Shown: positions 1 through 8,781, numbered from the stretch's first letter. The stretch: DNA of 22,507 nt from an uncultured Clostridia bacterium (GCA_946409885.1 CAMJYF010000001.1:1-22507), one strand, 5' to 3'. Translations and numbers: made by a program. The notes: generated by a model from the letters alone, not told the origin.

Positions 1-39
1 GCCGGAGGAGCCGCCGTAACTGCCGGAGGAGCCGCCGTA
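1..39. repeat. 18-bp direct repeat, period 21, inside the Gly-rich coding tract
   Basis: Positions 1-18 and 22-39 are identical (gccggaggagccgccgta). In the minus-strand gene they encode repeated Tyr-Gly-Gly-Ser-Ser-Gly units. The array continues past the window edge, so the copy number is unknown. Such in-frame repeats can change length by slippage. Confidence 0.8.
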
Positions 40-279
40 TCCGCCAGTAGCGGTGCTTCTGTCGAAATAGTTGTCCCCTCTGTACGTTCCCATTACGGCG
101 CGATCGCTGTAACGGACGATCCGGCCGTAGTTGTCGATCACATACATGTCCGAACCGCTGTAGGGATGGATCTCCCCGTATTCGTTGAGCTCCCCGAAGG
201 GTTCGCCGTTGCGGGACACCACGCCGTCGTCGAATATTTCCCAGAAATTCCCTTCGGAATCCTCGATCGTTCTGCTCAT
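1..279 (-). CDS. Gly/Ser/Tyr-rich protein of unknown function (partial, C-terminus off the window)
   Basis: The reading frame is open from an ATG at 277-279 to the left edge, giving 93 residues starting MSRTIEDSEGNFWEIFDDG. AAAGGAG lies 7 nt upstream of this ATG. An in-frame ATG at 283-285 sits almost on that site, so 279 is the better start. Residues 1-75 are acidic and aromatic with short motifs such as NGEPFGELNEYGEI and DNYGRIVRY. They have no predicted signal peptide or membrane segment. From about residue 78 the sequence becomes a low-complexity tract (GGYGGSSGSYGGSSG) encoded by an 18-bp direct repeat. It is 16 bp downstream of the metallopeptidase-like gene and is probably the distal gene of that leftward operon. 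I do not recognise the family. Confidence 0.75.
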   Translation of the reverse strand, partial: MSRTIEDSEGNFWEIFDDGVVSRNGEPFGELNEYGEIHPYSGSDMYVIDNYGRIVRYSDRAVMGTYRGDNYFDRSTATGGYGGSSGSYGGSSG

Positions 280-295
280 GCGCATACTCCTTTCG

Positions 296-1363
296 TTATT
301 GGTCCGTTGACGGCTGCATCTGCAGGATGTATTCCAGGGATCTGTTGGCGGCGTAGTTACGCGCGTCCGCCTCCAGCGGCTGCGCCTCGTACGCGTCAAA
401 ATCGGAATAGGCGGAGATATAATTGTCCCGGTTATCGCGCCAGGCGCGGGCCCGCGCGAAATAATAGCTGTCCTGCACCATGCCCTCGTCAAAATCCAGC
501 CGGTCCACCACGTTGTTCTGGAAGGCGTGGTACACCTCATGCAGAACGGTATCGATAACGGACGGCAGATCCGCGTTGTCGATATGCTCCACGTTGATCC
601 GCAGCTGTTTGGTGTCGTTGGAGTAGTAGGCGCAGGTGTGCGCCTCCATTTTGATGGAGGAAATGACGATGGGAACGTCCGTTTCCACCCCCAGATACTC
701 CTCCTCCATCAGGCCCACCTGCGACAGCAGCTCCAGCCGTTCCCCGCGGGAAAGCGTCTCCCACTGCTTCAGCCCGTCCAGCGTGGCGCGGTGCCGGTCG
801 AAGAAGGAGGGCTCCCCCTCTGTTTCCACACTTTCGTTGTACAGCTCCACCAGAAGCTGCCATTCCTTTGAGGAGACCTTCAGCTTTTCCTCCCGGTACA
901 CCCCCACAACGGAAGGGACGACCAGCGCGGCCGCCGAAAAACAGCACAGTAGGGCAACGGTCTTTTCCCGGCAAAGCATCCGGTATTTCCAGTACCGCTT
1001 CACCTCACGGCGGGGCGTGCAGAGGGTGCGGTAGCACCACACCGCAAAGGCCGCCAGCGCCGGCAGCAGCAGCAAAGCCAGCACAAAGTGATACTGCGCG
1101 AACAGAACCAGGCAGAACAGCTCCACGGTCAACACGGAGGCCACGCTTCTGCCCCAGCCGGATTGTTTCAGGTACCGGTTGTTGGAGACGAAATAGTCCA
1201 GCGCCGCGCTCAGCAAAAAGAACGCGAGGACCACGTGGCTCTTATCCACGTAGCGGTGCAGCGCGTCAATATAGATATAAGGGAAACCGGCCTGCGCGAA
1301 ATACAGGAACAGATAGTATTTTGCCAAAGGCAGCAGGCTCTGCGGGATCGTCCGGAGTTCCAA
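296..1363 (-). CDS. Polytopic membrane protein with C-terminal HEVYH zinc-metallopeptidase-like domain
   Basis: 355 residues. The N-terminal ~155 residues hold about four to five hydrophobic segments (roughly 12-35, 43-60, 72-90, 91-111 and 135-155). A soluble C-terminal domain of ~200 residues follows. It contains DTVLHEVYHAFQ (HExxH at 275-279, the pattern of zinc ligands plus catalytic Glu) and, 52 residues on, QPLEADARNYA, whose Glu331 could be the third ligand as in gluzincin-type sites. A membrane-tethered protease is the likely role; the substrate is unknown. The only start that fits is TTG at 1361-1363, because an in-frame TAG stands two codons upstream. The upstream AAAGGG is weak and distant, so translation may be low. 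It follows the kinase/nuclease gene by 94 bp and precedes the Gly-rich gene by 16 bp, so it is probably part of the same leftward operon. Confidence 0.8.
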   Translation of the reverse strand: MELRTIPQSLLPLAKYYLFLYFAQAGFPYIYIDALHRYVDKSHVVLAFFLLSAALDYFVSNNRYLKQSGWGRSVASVLTVELFCLVLFAQYHFVLALLLLPALAAFAVWCYRTLCTPRREVKRYWKYRMLCREKTVALLCCFSAAALVVPSVVGVYREEKLKVSSKEWQLLVELYNESVETEGEPSFFDRHRATLDGLKQWETLSRGERLELLSQVGLMEEEYLGVETDVPIVISSIKMEAHTCAYYSNDTKQLRINVEHIDNADLPSVIDTVLHEVYHAFQNNVVDRLDFDEGMVQDSYYFARARAWRDNRDNYISAYSDFDAYEAQPLEADARNYAANRSLEYILQMQPSTDQ

Positions 1364-1370
1364 AATCTAT

Positions 1371-1413
1371 CACACCCTTTCCCCTGTATGATACCACACG
1401 GGGAAGGGGTGTG
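1371..1413. other. Long inverted repeat between the kinase/nuclease and metallopeptidase genes
   Basis: CACACCCTTTCCCC (1371-1384) pairs with GGGGAAGGGGTGTG (1400-1413): a 14-bp stem with one G-T wobble and a 15-nt loop. On the minus-strand transcript only a short T4 follows, eight or so bases on, so it is a poor intrinsic terminator. It lies just before the TTG start and could be a processing site, an attenuator, or a translational control hairpin. The minus strand also reads TGGTATCAT in the loop, which resembles an extended -10 box, but no good -35 is visible. Confidence 0.6.
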
Positions 1414-1457
1414 TTTGCAAGAGGGCGGCTTGTTTTCCGCAGGCCACGAACGCTCCG

Positions 1458-4400
1458 TTACAGGGCCTCGTCGCCGGGCGCTTCGCCCCGGGTAACGCGG
1501 CGGAACAGCTCCTTCAGTCCCCCGCCCTCTGCGGCGGGACGTTCCGGCGGCAGGCGTAACGTGGTCACGCCGTATTCCGCCCCGCGGTCCATCTGCAGCA
1601 GGTTGCGGCTGCTTTCCCTGCCGTTGAAATCCGCCAGCAGGAACGCGTGGTTGTTGATGCCGAACTGATAGGCCAGGGCAAACAGCTTGTGGTACATATC
1701 TTGGGTGAGGGTCTCGCAGGCCTTGCACTCGAAGATGTAGGTATTGAAGCCCCTGGTGGCGATGATATCAAACTCGTTCGTCAGGCTGCCGTTCCAGCTG
1801 ACGACGCAGTTGGTCTTTACGTCGTCGAACGCGCCGCTGGAAATGGCGCGGTAATAGGCGAACAGCTCCAGCACGTTCCCCTCGTTGGTCAGCAGGCGCT
1901 TGATCTCCGGAGAGCAGAAGGAAAAGCTGACGGGGTCGCCGCGGTGGGCGGGGCGGCGATACCCCGGCAGAAAGCCCTCCTCGTTGAAGACGTCCAGCAG
2001 AGACAGAAGCGCGCCGTCCGTTTCGGGATCCGCCGTAAAATCCTCCACCGACAGGTTGTCGTAGTAAAAATAGAGCTGTTCCGGACTTCTCTTCCAGTAG
2101 ATCCGGTCCTTATCGTAAAGCTTTTCGGGATGGCAGAACAGGGCCTTCAGCGCCCGGGCGCCGTAGCCGGTGGTCAGCGCGGAAACCCTGACCATGCTCA
2201 TGGAGGCGGAGGTCACCATTTCCGCGCCGTCCTTTTCCGGCCGGACCACGCCTTCCCGTTCCAGCGCGCCGAAGAGCTTGACAAGACCCTCCCGGCACAG
2301 CGCGGGCAGAAACGCGCAGACGGATTCCGCGGGCTCCGCGGCCGACGCGTTGGTGCAGACCGTCATCAGGTTTTCATCCACGCAGCCGCTCAGCCTCGCC
2401 GCCAGCCTTTTCCAGGCGGAGGAGGCCGCCGCCTCTTTCGCGGGATTGTCCCAGCAGCCGTCCGGCTTATACAGCTTCCAGAACTTGTTGTAGTAACGGA
2501 AGAGGACAGGCTCCCGGAACACCACCCGCTTTTCCTTGGGGACGAACAGATCGTCCACCCGCAGGGACGGCCGGAAGGGGATGTACGAAAACCAGCGGAC
2601 CCGCTCGTCGCAGTCGTAAAACCGCTGCGTTACGGAATCGAAAGAGAAGGAGGGGAACGGGGTCCCGTCCGAACGCAGGCAGCCGTTCAGGCAGCCGCTG
2701 ATCCGCGTTTCGTTGTTGGCGAAGGCGGTGACGGGGCAGGCGGAATCCTCCTGCCAGCGCAAAAAGTCGGTCAGGCCGGCGCGCAGGTTCCCGCTGTCAT
2801 ACAGCACCGTTTTCACGTAGCCGATCCGGCCCGGCAGCGCCCGGACGGCGGCCACCTCCTCCCCGCGCAGCGGGCCCTTTTCCCTCTCGCGCAGGACCAG
2901 CAGCCGCACGCGGGTCTGCAGGTTGTGCGTCTCCATCAGGCGGGCGGCAAACGTGAGGCTGCGCCGGAAAGCGGGCAGGACGGCGCCGTCCGCGCCGAAC
3001 AGATTCTTTTCCTCCACCGCGTAGCTGATCCACGCCGGGTTCAGAATCAGCGCCGCCGCCACGTTGCCGAACAGCGCCGAGGCGTTTTGCCGGAGGCGGC
3101 CTTCCACCTCCATGGGCACCAGCAGGTGCAGATCCCTGTTGTAGGTGAGGATGAACGGGATATTGCTGATCAGGTCCCGGTCCTTCGTCTTCCACACGGT
3201 ATAGGCTCTGGCCTCGATCAGCGGGAACAGGGCGTCGTTCACCGCGTCCAGCGTATCCGAAACGGCCTTCCACAGGCCCTTTTCGTGTTCGGCGGCCTCC
3301 CGCGCCGCCGCCTTTACCAGCCGCTCCAGATTTTTGCGGTAATACCGGTAGGAGACGGCGTCGATATTGCCGTCGTGCGGCTCAAACAGGATCGCGCGGA
3401 CCGTCTGCCCGTAAGAATCGAACGTATCGCCCATGGCGGGAGGGATCATGGCGCCCAGCTGGTCCAGCAGCGCGTTCACCTCCCTGACGATACGGCCGCC
3501 CTCCCGCCGGGAAAGATCGTAGAAATACCGCTGCAGGCAGACGGACATCTCGTCCAGCGGGTCCTCCAGCGCCCGGAGCTCCTCCTCCGTCGCCCGGTTC
3601 CATTTCGCGTGGCGGTTCTTTACCCACTCCTCGCCCAGGTTCTGCTTTTCCGTGCTGGGCACCAGGCAGGGATGCCGCTTGCCGATCAGATCCTTTGTGG
3701 AGGATCTCAGCACGCCGAACTCCTCGCGGGGGAGGCAGCGGAAGCCTTTGGCCACCGTCTCCACCACCCAGCGACGGTGCTCGAACATGATGAGCCGGTT
3801 GAGACAATCGTTATCCCCCGTGCCGTCCGGGTCGGCGGTCTTTTGCAAAAAGGCGCTGATGACGGAGGAGAGATTCCCCGGATCCAGCCGGATACCGATG
3901 CTGTGCAGCTTGTACCGGATGGACAGGGCGTTGCCGAAGGAGGAGCTGTAGTTATAGGGCTTCAGGAAATCCTTGCGCGCGGCGGCCACGTCCTCCAGGC
4001 CGCCGTTCCAGGTCAGATGCACGTTGAACGCCATGTTCCGCAGAAAATCATACTCCTCCAGCTGGTCCACGGTCCGCCGGATGAACACGGGGTTCAGGGC
4101 GGCGGAGTCGCCGCCGGGCAGCGGCTCCCCCGGGCGGATGGGCTCGTCGGTCCGGTCGCCGAACACGACGAAATTGACCGGGACGCACCCCTGAAAGACC
4201 GCCTCCGCCGCCCGGGCCGCCGCCAGATTGAGGGCGTCGTTGTGCATGGCGATAAACACGTAGGTGTAGGCCAGCCCCGTCGTTTCGCGGATCTCCTTTA
4301 TCAGCGCCCGGTTGCCGGGCTGCTTCTCCGGCGACGCGGAAAAGACGGCTCCGCCGCGCAGGGGCAGAAAGCGCAGCGTTCCGTAGGAAGCCGCCCCGCA

Positions 4401-6020
4401 TCCGGCGGACGGCGTCAGCTGCGGTTCCCCGTCCCCGCCGTAGGAGACGGTATCAAAGAAATCGCAAAAGGCGGGGCGCTGCGCCAGAAAGTTGGACCGG
4501 TCCTCCGGCATATCTTTGGAAACCAGTGTGATATCGGTGCGGTACCCGTCGATCTGCATCAGCTGAAAGGCCGTATCCACAAACCGGGAGGCGTAATTGC
4601 CGCCGCCCAGCACCAGGATATTCAGCCGCTTTTCCGGGGCGCCGGTCCCCTCCCCGGCCGCAAATACGTACAGCGGCCGGCGGTACAGCAGCCACTGGAT
4701 GGCCCCCTCCGCGCCAAGCCGCACCGACTGCTCCGCCAGCGCCTCTTTGCTGACCTGGCCCGGGGCCGGCACCATCTCCTCCAGGGAGGAATTCTCCCGG
4801 TCGATATGGCCGTTCCACTTTTCGATCACCTCTTCCAGCTCCCGCGCGATGGTAAAGGCGGAGGCGTACCGTTCGCCGGCCTCGTTGACGCAAAGGCACT
4901 TTTTCAGAATGGAGGCGAGGCCGCGGATGATGACCGAATCCTCGTTGAAATCGCAGCCGTTGAACAGGGGGGAGGTGACCAGATCGGCTTCGATACGCGC
5001 CAGCGCGTCGTTGTACGTCTGGACTCTCTTTTCCGCCTGATCGTCCGGGGACGGGGCAAACCGGACGTTTTCCAGGCGCGGCTTTCCCGTGGCGGGGTCG
5101 GTAGCCTCCCGCATCACCAGCGCGTAATACAGGCAGGCGCCGATGCTGAAAAAGTCGCACCCCTGATGGATCTGCCCGTTGAGCAGCTCCGGGGAGCGGA
5201 ACCCCCGGGTCCCCGCGCTGATGACCGTCGGCCGGTCGTCCTCCGAATAGATCGTGTTGATATCAAACAGGGAGACGCCGCCGTTGGGCCTGCCCCCCGA
5301 CAGCTTCAGGCCGAAGTTATTGGGGGAAATGTCCAGATGACAGATCCTTTTCATGTGCAGCGCGCCGATGGCGGCGGAAAGCTCCCGCACAGCCTCCAGG
5401 ATCGTCTTCAGGTTGCGGGATTTGTGGCTGTTCTCCGCCGTCTCCCGGCACACGTCCTCCAGAAACGCGCCGAAGGTCTTTATTTTCGGGTCAAACGGCA
5501 CCCAGATATACACCGTGTAGTTTTCCGGGTCGCCGTCGTCGGGAAAGCTTTTGTACAGCTCAAAATTGCCCACCGTCTCGTACAGGTCGGGCTCCGACGC
5601 CTTCGCCTCGTACATGCGCCGGTACGCGCGGACGTAGTCGCCGCGGAGGGCTAAGAAGTTATTGCGGGTGAACGGCCCGTTGATCCGCAGCTGGCCGTCC
5701 TTTTTTTCGTCCGGATCGGACACGCGGACCAGATCCACCAGAAAGCGGTGTTCCTCGCCGCCGCAGAGGCCGCGGCTTTTCAGGTCGGTTGCGTCCGCCT
5801 CAAACTGGCGGGGATAGAATTCCTTCAGCGTGCCGGGGATCTGCAGATCGCCGGACAGGTAACAGTACCGCGCCTCATAACAGACGGCGGAGCTGCCCGC
5901 GCTGCCGTTTTGCCCGGTGATCAGGAACCGGCCGATCTCATGCGGCGCGTTGGAAAATATTTTTTCCAGATACAGCTGCGTCCCCTCCTGCAAAAACTCC
6001 CTATCGTTTTCTTTCAGCAT
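1458..6020 (-). CDS. Protein kinase / Rossmann / RyR-like / Card1-like nuclease fusion protein
   Basis: About 1520 residues; numbering here is from the GTG at 6027-6029. Residues 35-400 look like a Ser/Thr kinase: Gly-loop GQNGSAGSSA (39-48), a Lys in GTLKEFYP (~69), catalytic loop HLDISPNNF (231-239), DIN in place of DFG (256-258), and GFRSPE as the APE motif. Residues 468-535 start with NILVLGGGNYASRF, a Rossmann-type nucleotide-binding signature like TrkA-N. Residues ~745-810 (EHRRWVVETVAKGF, then KRHPCLVPS) resemble the RyR domain found in prokaryotic conflict proteins. Residues ~1383-1490 match the Card1/Can2 (DUF1887) nuclease pattern: NVLELF, NEFDII, then YIFECKA, giving the E...D...ExK of PD-(D/E)xK enzymes. 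No clear CARF domain precedes it. The ATG at 6018-6020 is preferred (AAGG, 8 nt) over the GTG at 6029, which begins 1 nt after the phosphatase stop. Domain calls are by eye. Confidence 0.85.
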   Translation of the reverse strand: MLKENDREFLQEGTQLYLEKIFSNAPHEIGRFLITGQNGSAGSSAVCYEARYCYLSGDLQIPGTLKEFYPRQFEADATDLKSRGLCGGEEHRFLVDLVRVSDPDEKKDGQLRINGPFTRNNFLALRGDYVRAYRRMYEAKASEPDLYETVGNFELYKSFPDDGDPENYTVYIWVPFDPKIKTFGAFLEDVCRETAENSHKSRNLKTILEAVRELSAAIGALHMKRICHLDISPNNFGLKLSGGRPNGGVSLFDINTIYSEDDRPTVISAGTRGFRSPELLNGQIHQGCDFFSIGACLYYALVMREATDPATGKPRLENVRFAPSPDDQAEKRVQTYNDALARIEADLVTSPLFNGCDFNEDSVIIRGLASILKKCLCVNEAGERYASAFTIARELEEVIEKWNGHIDRENSSLEEMVPAPGQVSKEALAEQSVRLGAEGAIQWLLYRRPLYVFAAGEGTGAPEKRLNILVLGGGNYASRFVDTAFQLMQIDGYRTDITLVSKDMPEDRSNFLAQRPAFCDFFDTVSYGGDGEPQLTPSAGCGAASYGTLRFLPLRGGAVFSASPEKQPGNRALIKEIRETTGLAYTYVFIAMHNDALNLAAARAAEAVFQGCVPVNFVVFGDRTDEPIRPGEPLPGGDSAALNPVFIRRTVDQLEEYDFLRNMAFNVHLTWNGGLEDVAAARKDFLKPYNYSSSFGNALSIRYKLHSIGIRLDPGNLSSVISAFLQKTADPDGTGDNDCLNRLIMFEHRRWVVETVAKGFRCLPREEFGVLRSSTKDLIGKRHPCLVPSTEKQNLGEEWVKNRHAKWNRATEEELRALEDPLDEMSVCLQRYFYDLSRREGGRIVREVNALLDQLGAMIPPAMGDTFDSYGQTVRAILFEPHDGNIDAVSYRYYRKNLERLVKAAAREAAEHEKGLWKAVSDTLDAVNDALFPLIEARAYTVWKTKDRDLISNIPFILTYNRDLHLLVPMEVEGRLRQNASALFGNVAAALILNPAWISYAVEEKNLFGADGAVLPAFRRSLTFAARLMETHNLQTRVRLLVLREREKGPLRGEEVAAVRALPGRIGYVKTVLYDSGNLRAGLTDFLRWQEDSACPVTAFANNETRISGCLNGCLRSDGTPFPSFSFDSVTQRFYDCDERVRWFSYIPFRPSLRVDDLFVPKEKRVVFREPVLFRYYNKFWKLYKPDGCWDNPAKEAAASSAWKRLAARLSGCVDENLMTVCTNASAAEPAESVCAFLPALCREGLVKLFGALEREGVVRPEKDGAEMVTSASMSMVRVSALTTGYGARALKALFCHPEKLYDKDRIYWKRSPEQLYFYYDNLSVEDFTADPETDGALLSLLDVFNEEGFLPGYRRPAHRGDPVSFSFCSPEIKRLLTNEGNVLELFAYYRAISSGAFDDVKTNCVVSWNGSLTNEFDIIATRGFNTYIFECKACETLTQDMYHKLFALAYQFGINNHAFLLADFNGRESSRNLLQMDRGAEYGVTTLRLPPERPAAEGGGLKELFRRVTRGEAPGDEAL

Positions 6021-6030
6021 CCCCTTCACC

Positions 6031-6744
6031 TTATCCTTTCTGACGGATCAGCATGCAGGTGCAGTCGTCACGGCTTCCGGCGCTCCCGAAAAACCGGTCC
6101 AGCCCCTCCGTATCGTTTTTCACCACGTAATCCATCACCTGTTGATTGGTCTCCTTTTTTTGCAGCATCGCCCGCCAGGCGCCGTCCGAACAGATCAGCA
6201 CGGACGCCACGTCGTTCATATCCAGAAACGTCACCGCGGAATCCTCATAGGCGCGCTTCGTCATGGTGGTGCAGATCAGGTCCGGCGACGGCTCCGGCGG
6301 ATGGCCGATGGCCTTCACCCGCCGGTCCTTCATGACGGCGGACATAAAGCTGTCGCCGACGGAAAACGAGAGCGCCAGGTTTCGCGCCTCATCGATACAC
6401 AGAAAGCTGAGCGTGCTGGCGTAGGACATGGCGTCCTCCCCCTCCCGGTCCGCCAGCGCCCCGATCTCCGACTGGAGATAGCTGACGATCAGGTAGGCCA
6501 CGCTCTCCTCCTTCAGGCCGAACAGGTAACGGGATTCCTTCGTCATGGCTTCGTACAGCTTTTCACAGGCGACGCGCGCGCCCTGCGCCCCGTTTTTACA
6601 GGAGGAAACGCCGTCCGCCACGGCGGCAAACGTAATATTGCCGTCGGACTTCACAAACGCCACGTCCTGATTGTCCTTTTTTTCCTGCAGATGCCGTTCG
6701 CCGGTTCTGGAACAGAACCAGGCGCTGTAGTCATACGCCGCCAT
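6031..6744 (-). CDS. PP2C-family serine/threonine protein phosphatase
   Basis: 237 residues, close to a minimal PP2C catalytic domain, soluble and without added domains. The metal-binding motifs are all present: NQD (Asp27), VADGVSS (Asp44-Gly45), GDSF (Asp131), CSDGAW (Asp187) and RDDCTC (Asp226/227). It should remove phosphate from Ser/Thr using Mn/Mg, and the natural substrate here is the neighbouring kinase fusion or its targets. The start has GGAGG 5 nt upstream. Its first 14 bases overlap the end of the 671-aa gene, and its TAA is 1 nt from the alternative GTG of the kinase gene. Translational coupling of all three is therefore likely. The kinase-phosphatase pairing resembles that of other bacterial phospho-switch loci, but no TerY-type vWA partner is visible. 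Confidence 0.9.
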   Translation of the reverse strand: MAAYDYSAWFCSRTGERHLQEKKDNQDVAFVKSDGNITFAAVADGVSSCKNGAQGARVACEKLYEAMTKESRYLFGLKEESVAYLIVSYLQSEIGALADREGEDAMSYASTLSFLCIDEARNLALSFSVGDSFMSAVMKDRRVKAIGHPPEPSPDLICTTMTKRAYEDSAVTFLDMNDVASVLICSDGAWRAMLQKKETNQQVMDYVVKNDTEGLDRFFGSAGSRDDCTCMLIRQKG

Positions 6745-8746
6745 TTTTCCTCCCCACTTTCCGTATCACATATTCGTGGCATTCCCGGTAGGCGGCATAG
6801 ATGATCAGCATATCGTAGATGCTTTTATCGTTCACCTCGCGGAAGCCGCAGGCCTGCAGCAGGGCGTCGGCGCCGTTCCGGCTGACGCCCGTGGCGCTGA
6901 AATCGGCGTTCGAGCAGAAAAAGCCGTAGAATTCTTCCATGCTGCGGGCGACGCCCTTCGGCCGTTTTTCCGGATGGGCGGCGATATCATTCGCCATCTG
7001 CACCATCAGCTCCGCCCGGGTGATCACTTTTTTATCCCCGACCGCGCTTTCATTCGCCTTTTTCTTTTTCCGGGAGGGCTCGATTTCAAAGCGCTCCATG
7101 ATCCGGTTGACGCATTCCATAAAATCAGGGCTGACGTTGACGGGAAGATTGCTTTGCGTCATCACGATGGCGCCGGAACCGGCGACGGTATGCATCTCCA
7201 GCGAATTCAGAATACCGTAGGAGACGCCGCTGCCGTAGGCGCCGTTGTTGCCGGAGGGACGGAGCGCCGCCAGCGCCTTTTCCGCCGTTCGGTGCTCCTC
7301 CGCGTACAGCACCGGCGAACCGCCCGCGCGCCGCCCGCCTTCGGCCAGCTTTTCCTGCTTGCATACGTAGTGCCACTGCACAAACAACGCAAAGGATTCC
7401 TCCTTCATCTCAAAAAGCCGCCTCAGATAGTCGGAGGAACGGAAGTACTCGGTAAGGCCGCTGACGACGTTGCGGTTCTCCTCCCGCCCGGCGTTGGCGC
7501 GGTAGTATTCCTCCGCGTTCCCGCTTTCATGGCAGGTCATGATCATCCGGATCGCTTTGTACAGCTTAAGGTCCGCGGGCATATCCTTTTTCGCGATAAA
7601 ATACAGATAGATGACCTCCGCAAAGTTTTTCCAGTTGATACCGTAGCCGTCGATAATCCCTTCGTCGGTCTTTTCCCGCTTGTTGACCGGATTATCCGTA
7701 TAGAAATCAAAAAACAGGCACTGGTTGATATCGGACCAGCGGGAGCCCTCTTCCACCGGCGCGTTACCGTCGGACAGGGCATCGCGGAGGACCTGCGGCA
7801 CGTCCATCTCGAACGCGATGGCAAAGAGATAGAGATGCGCCCGCGTCTTTTTCTGCCGGCCGAAGCGCCCCTTTCCGAACAGGAAGGCGATCTTCGCCAG
7901 ATGGCAGCTCTTATCGGTCTGCAGGCCTTCCAGCTCCTGCTGCGTCAGGCCACGTGCCATGGCGTTGTAGTCGCCGCCGTAGCGCTCCCCGCAGAGCTTT
8001 CCGAGCGCCGCGCTGTACAGATTATCCGCGCCGGCCCCGGACGCTCCGTGATTCTTGCCGCGGATCGGCTGGCCTTTCAGCTCACCGCCCGCCTCGCTGA
8101 ACACCACCCCGTTATGGAACTGCTTGATAAACTGCCGCATGATCAGCAGCTCCGTGGAGGCGCCTTCCTCCATCAGGTCTTCGCTGCCGATCTCCGGCAG
8201 GCGGCTTCTGACAAGGCGGCCCATGTAATCCGCGGAGGACCGGTACAGTGTAAAATTCTCCCCCAGGATCTCCAGAAAACGCGCGTCCACCTCGTTCTGC
8301 GACGGCAGCCCCGGTATGGCAGGCCGGCCGTCCCGGGCGGGCGCCCCCCTGATGGCCCGGGCAAACAGCGCCAGCGTACCCTTCACCCTGGCGAGATCGG
8401 CAAAATCCTCCACAATGATCCGTTCCTCCTTCGGGCAGCTCTGATCCTTCCGGCAGACGGCTCTGTAATACGGGGAGCTGTCCGACAGCAGTTTTTTCAG
8501 ATCATCAAACACACTTGCCAGAGAGGCGAGGTGTTCGTCCCGTTTTCTGCCGCTGCTGTTTGCCGCCAGAAGGACCCTTTCCCGCAGTTGCTCCAGCAGG
8601 GCCGTTGCGGACTCCGCGGAGTGAAGCGTCCGGAACGCGCCGTTCATCATCCTCTTTCTTGCCTCCCGCAGGGCAAGGGTATACGACTCCTGCGCCATGC
8701 TTTGGCCCGCCCCGCCGGCAGGGATCGTCAGAACAACATTTGCCAT
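6731..8746 (-). CDS. 671-aa protein of unknown family, first gene of the kinase-phosphatase operon
   Basis: I do not recognise this protein. It has no signal peptide or membrane helix and appears largely alpha-helical, so it is probably cytoplasmic. Visible parts are a helical N-terminal half, an aromatic-rich centre around 340-480 (NQCLFFDFYTDN, EVIYLYFIAKKD, LFVQWHYVCKQE), and a Ser/Gly-rich stretch with GNNGAYGSGVSYG. A basic linker PSRKKKKAN follows near 557-565, and a separate ~70-residue C-terminal unit runs from about 602 (EEFYGFFCSNADFS to DMLIIYAAYRECHEYVI). The ATG at 8746 has GAGG 8 nt upstream and a promoter ~36 bp before it. Its end overlaps the PP2C start by 14 nt. Its lead position and coupling suggest it is a sensor, scaffold or phosphorylation target of the kinase/phosphatase pair; that is inference. 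Confidence 0.85.
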   Translation of the reverse strand: MANVVLTIPAGGAGQSMAQESYTLALREARKRMMNGAFRTLHSAESATALLEQLRERVLLAANSSGRKRDEHLASLASVFDDLKKLLSDSSPYYRAVCRKDQSCPKEERIIVEDFADLARVKGTLALFARAIRGAPARDGRPAIPGLPSQNEVDARFLEILGENFTLYRSSADYMGRLVRSRLPEIGSEDLMEEGASTELLIMRQFIKQFHNGVVFSEAGGELKGQPIRGKNHGASGAGADNLYSAALGKLCGERYGGDYNAMARGLTQQELEGLQTDKSCHLAKIAFLFGKGRFGRQKKTRAHLYLFAIAFEMDVPQVLRDALSDGNAPVEEGSRWSDINQCLFFDFYTDNPVNKREKTDEGIIDGYGINWKNFAEVIYLYFIAKKDMPADLKLYKAIRMIMTCHESGNAEEYYRANAGREENRNVVSGLTEYFRSSDYLRRLFEMKEESFALFVQWHYVCKQEKLAEGGRRAGGSPVLYAEEHRTAEKALAALRPSGNNGAYGSGVSYGILNSLEMHTVAGSGAIVMTQSNLPVNVSPDFMECVNRIMERFEIEPSRKKKKANESAVGDKKVITRAELMVQMANDIAAHPEKRPKGVARSMEEFYGFFCSNADFSATGVSRNGADALLQACGFREVNDKSIYDMLIIYAAYRECHEYVIRKVGRKNGGV

Positions 8747-8781
8747 CGTCGATTCCTCACATCAGTCAGATTCTTTTTTTC

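Noticed and set aside
1371..1413. Intrinsic terminator of the kinase-nuclease gene
   Set aside because: The stem is strong but no T-run follows on the minus strand, so I list it as a hairpin of unknown role.
1647..5654. A 1335-codon plus-strand open frame
   Set aside because: It lies wholly opposite the kinase-nuclease gene. It has low-complexity Arg/Gly/His/Val-rich sequence without motifs and arises from GC-rich codon use on the real strand.
6031..8746. TerY-P triad (vWA, PP2C, kinase)
   Set aside because: PP2C and a kinase are present, but the 671-aa protein shows no vWA MIDAS motif (DxSxS), so the comparison holds only in part.
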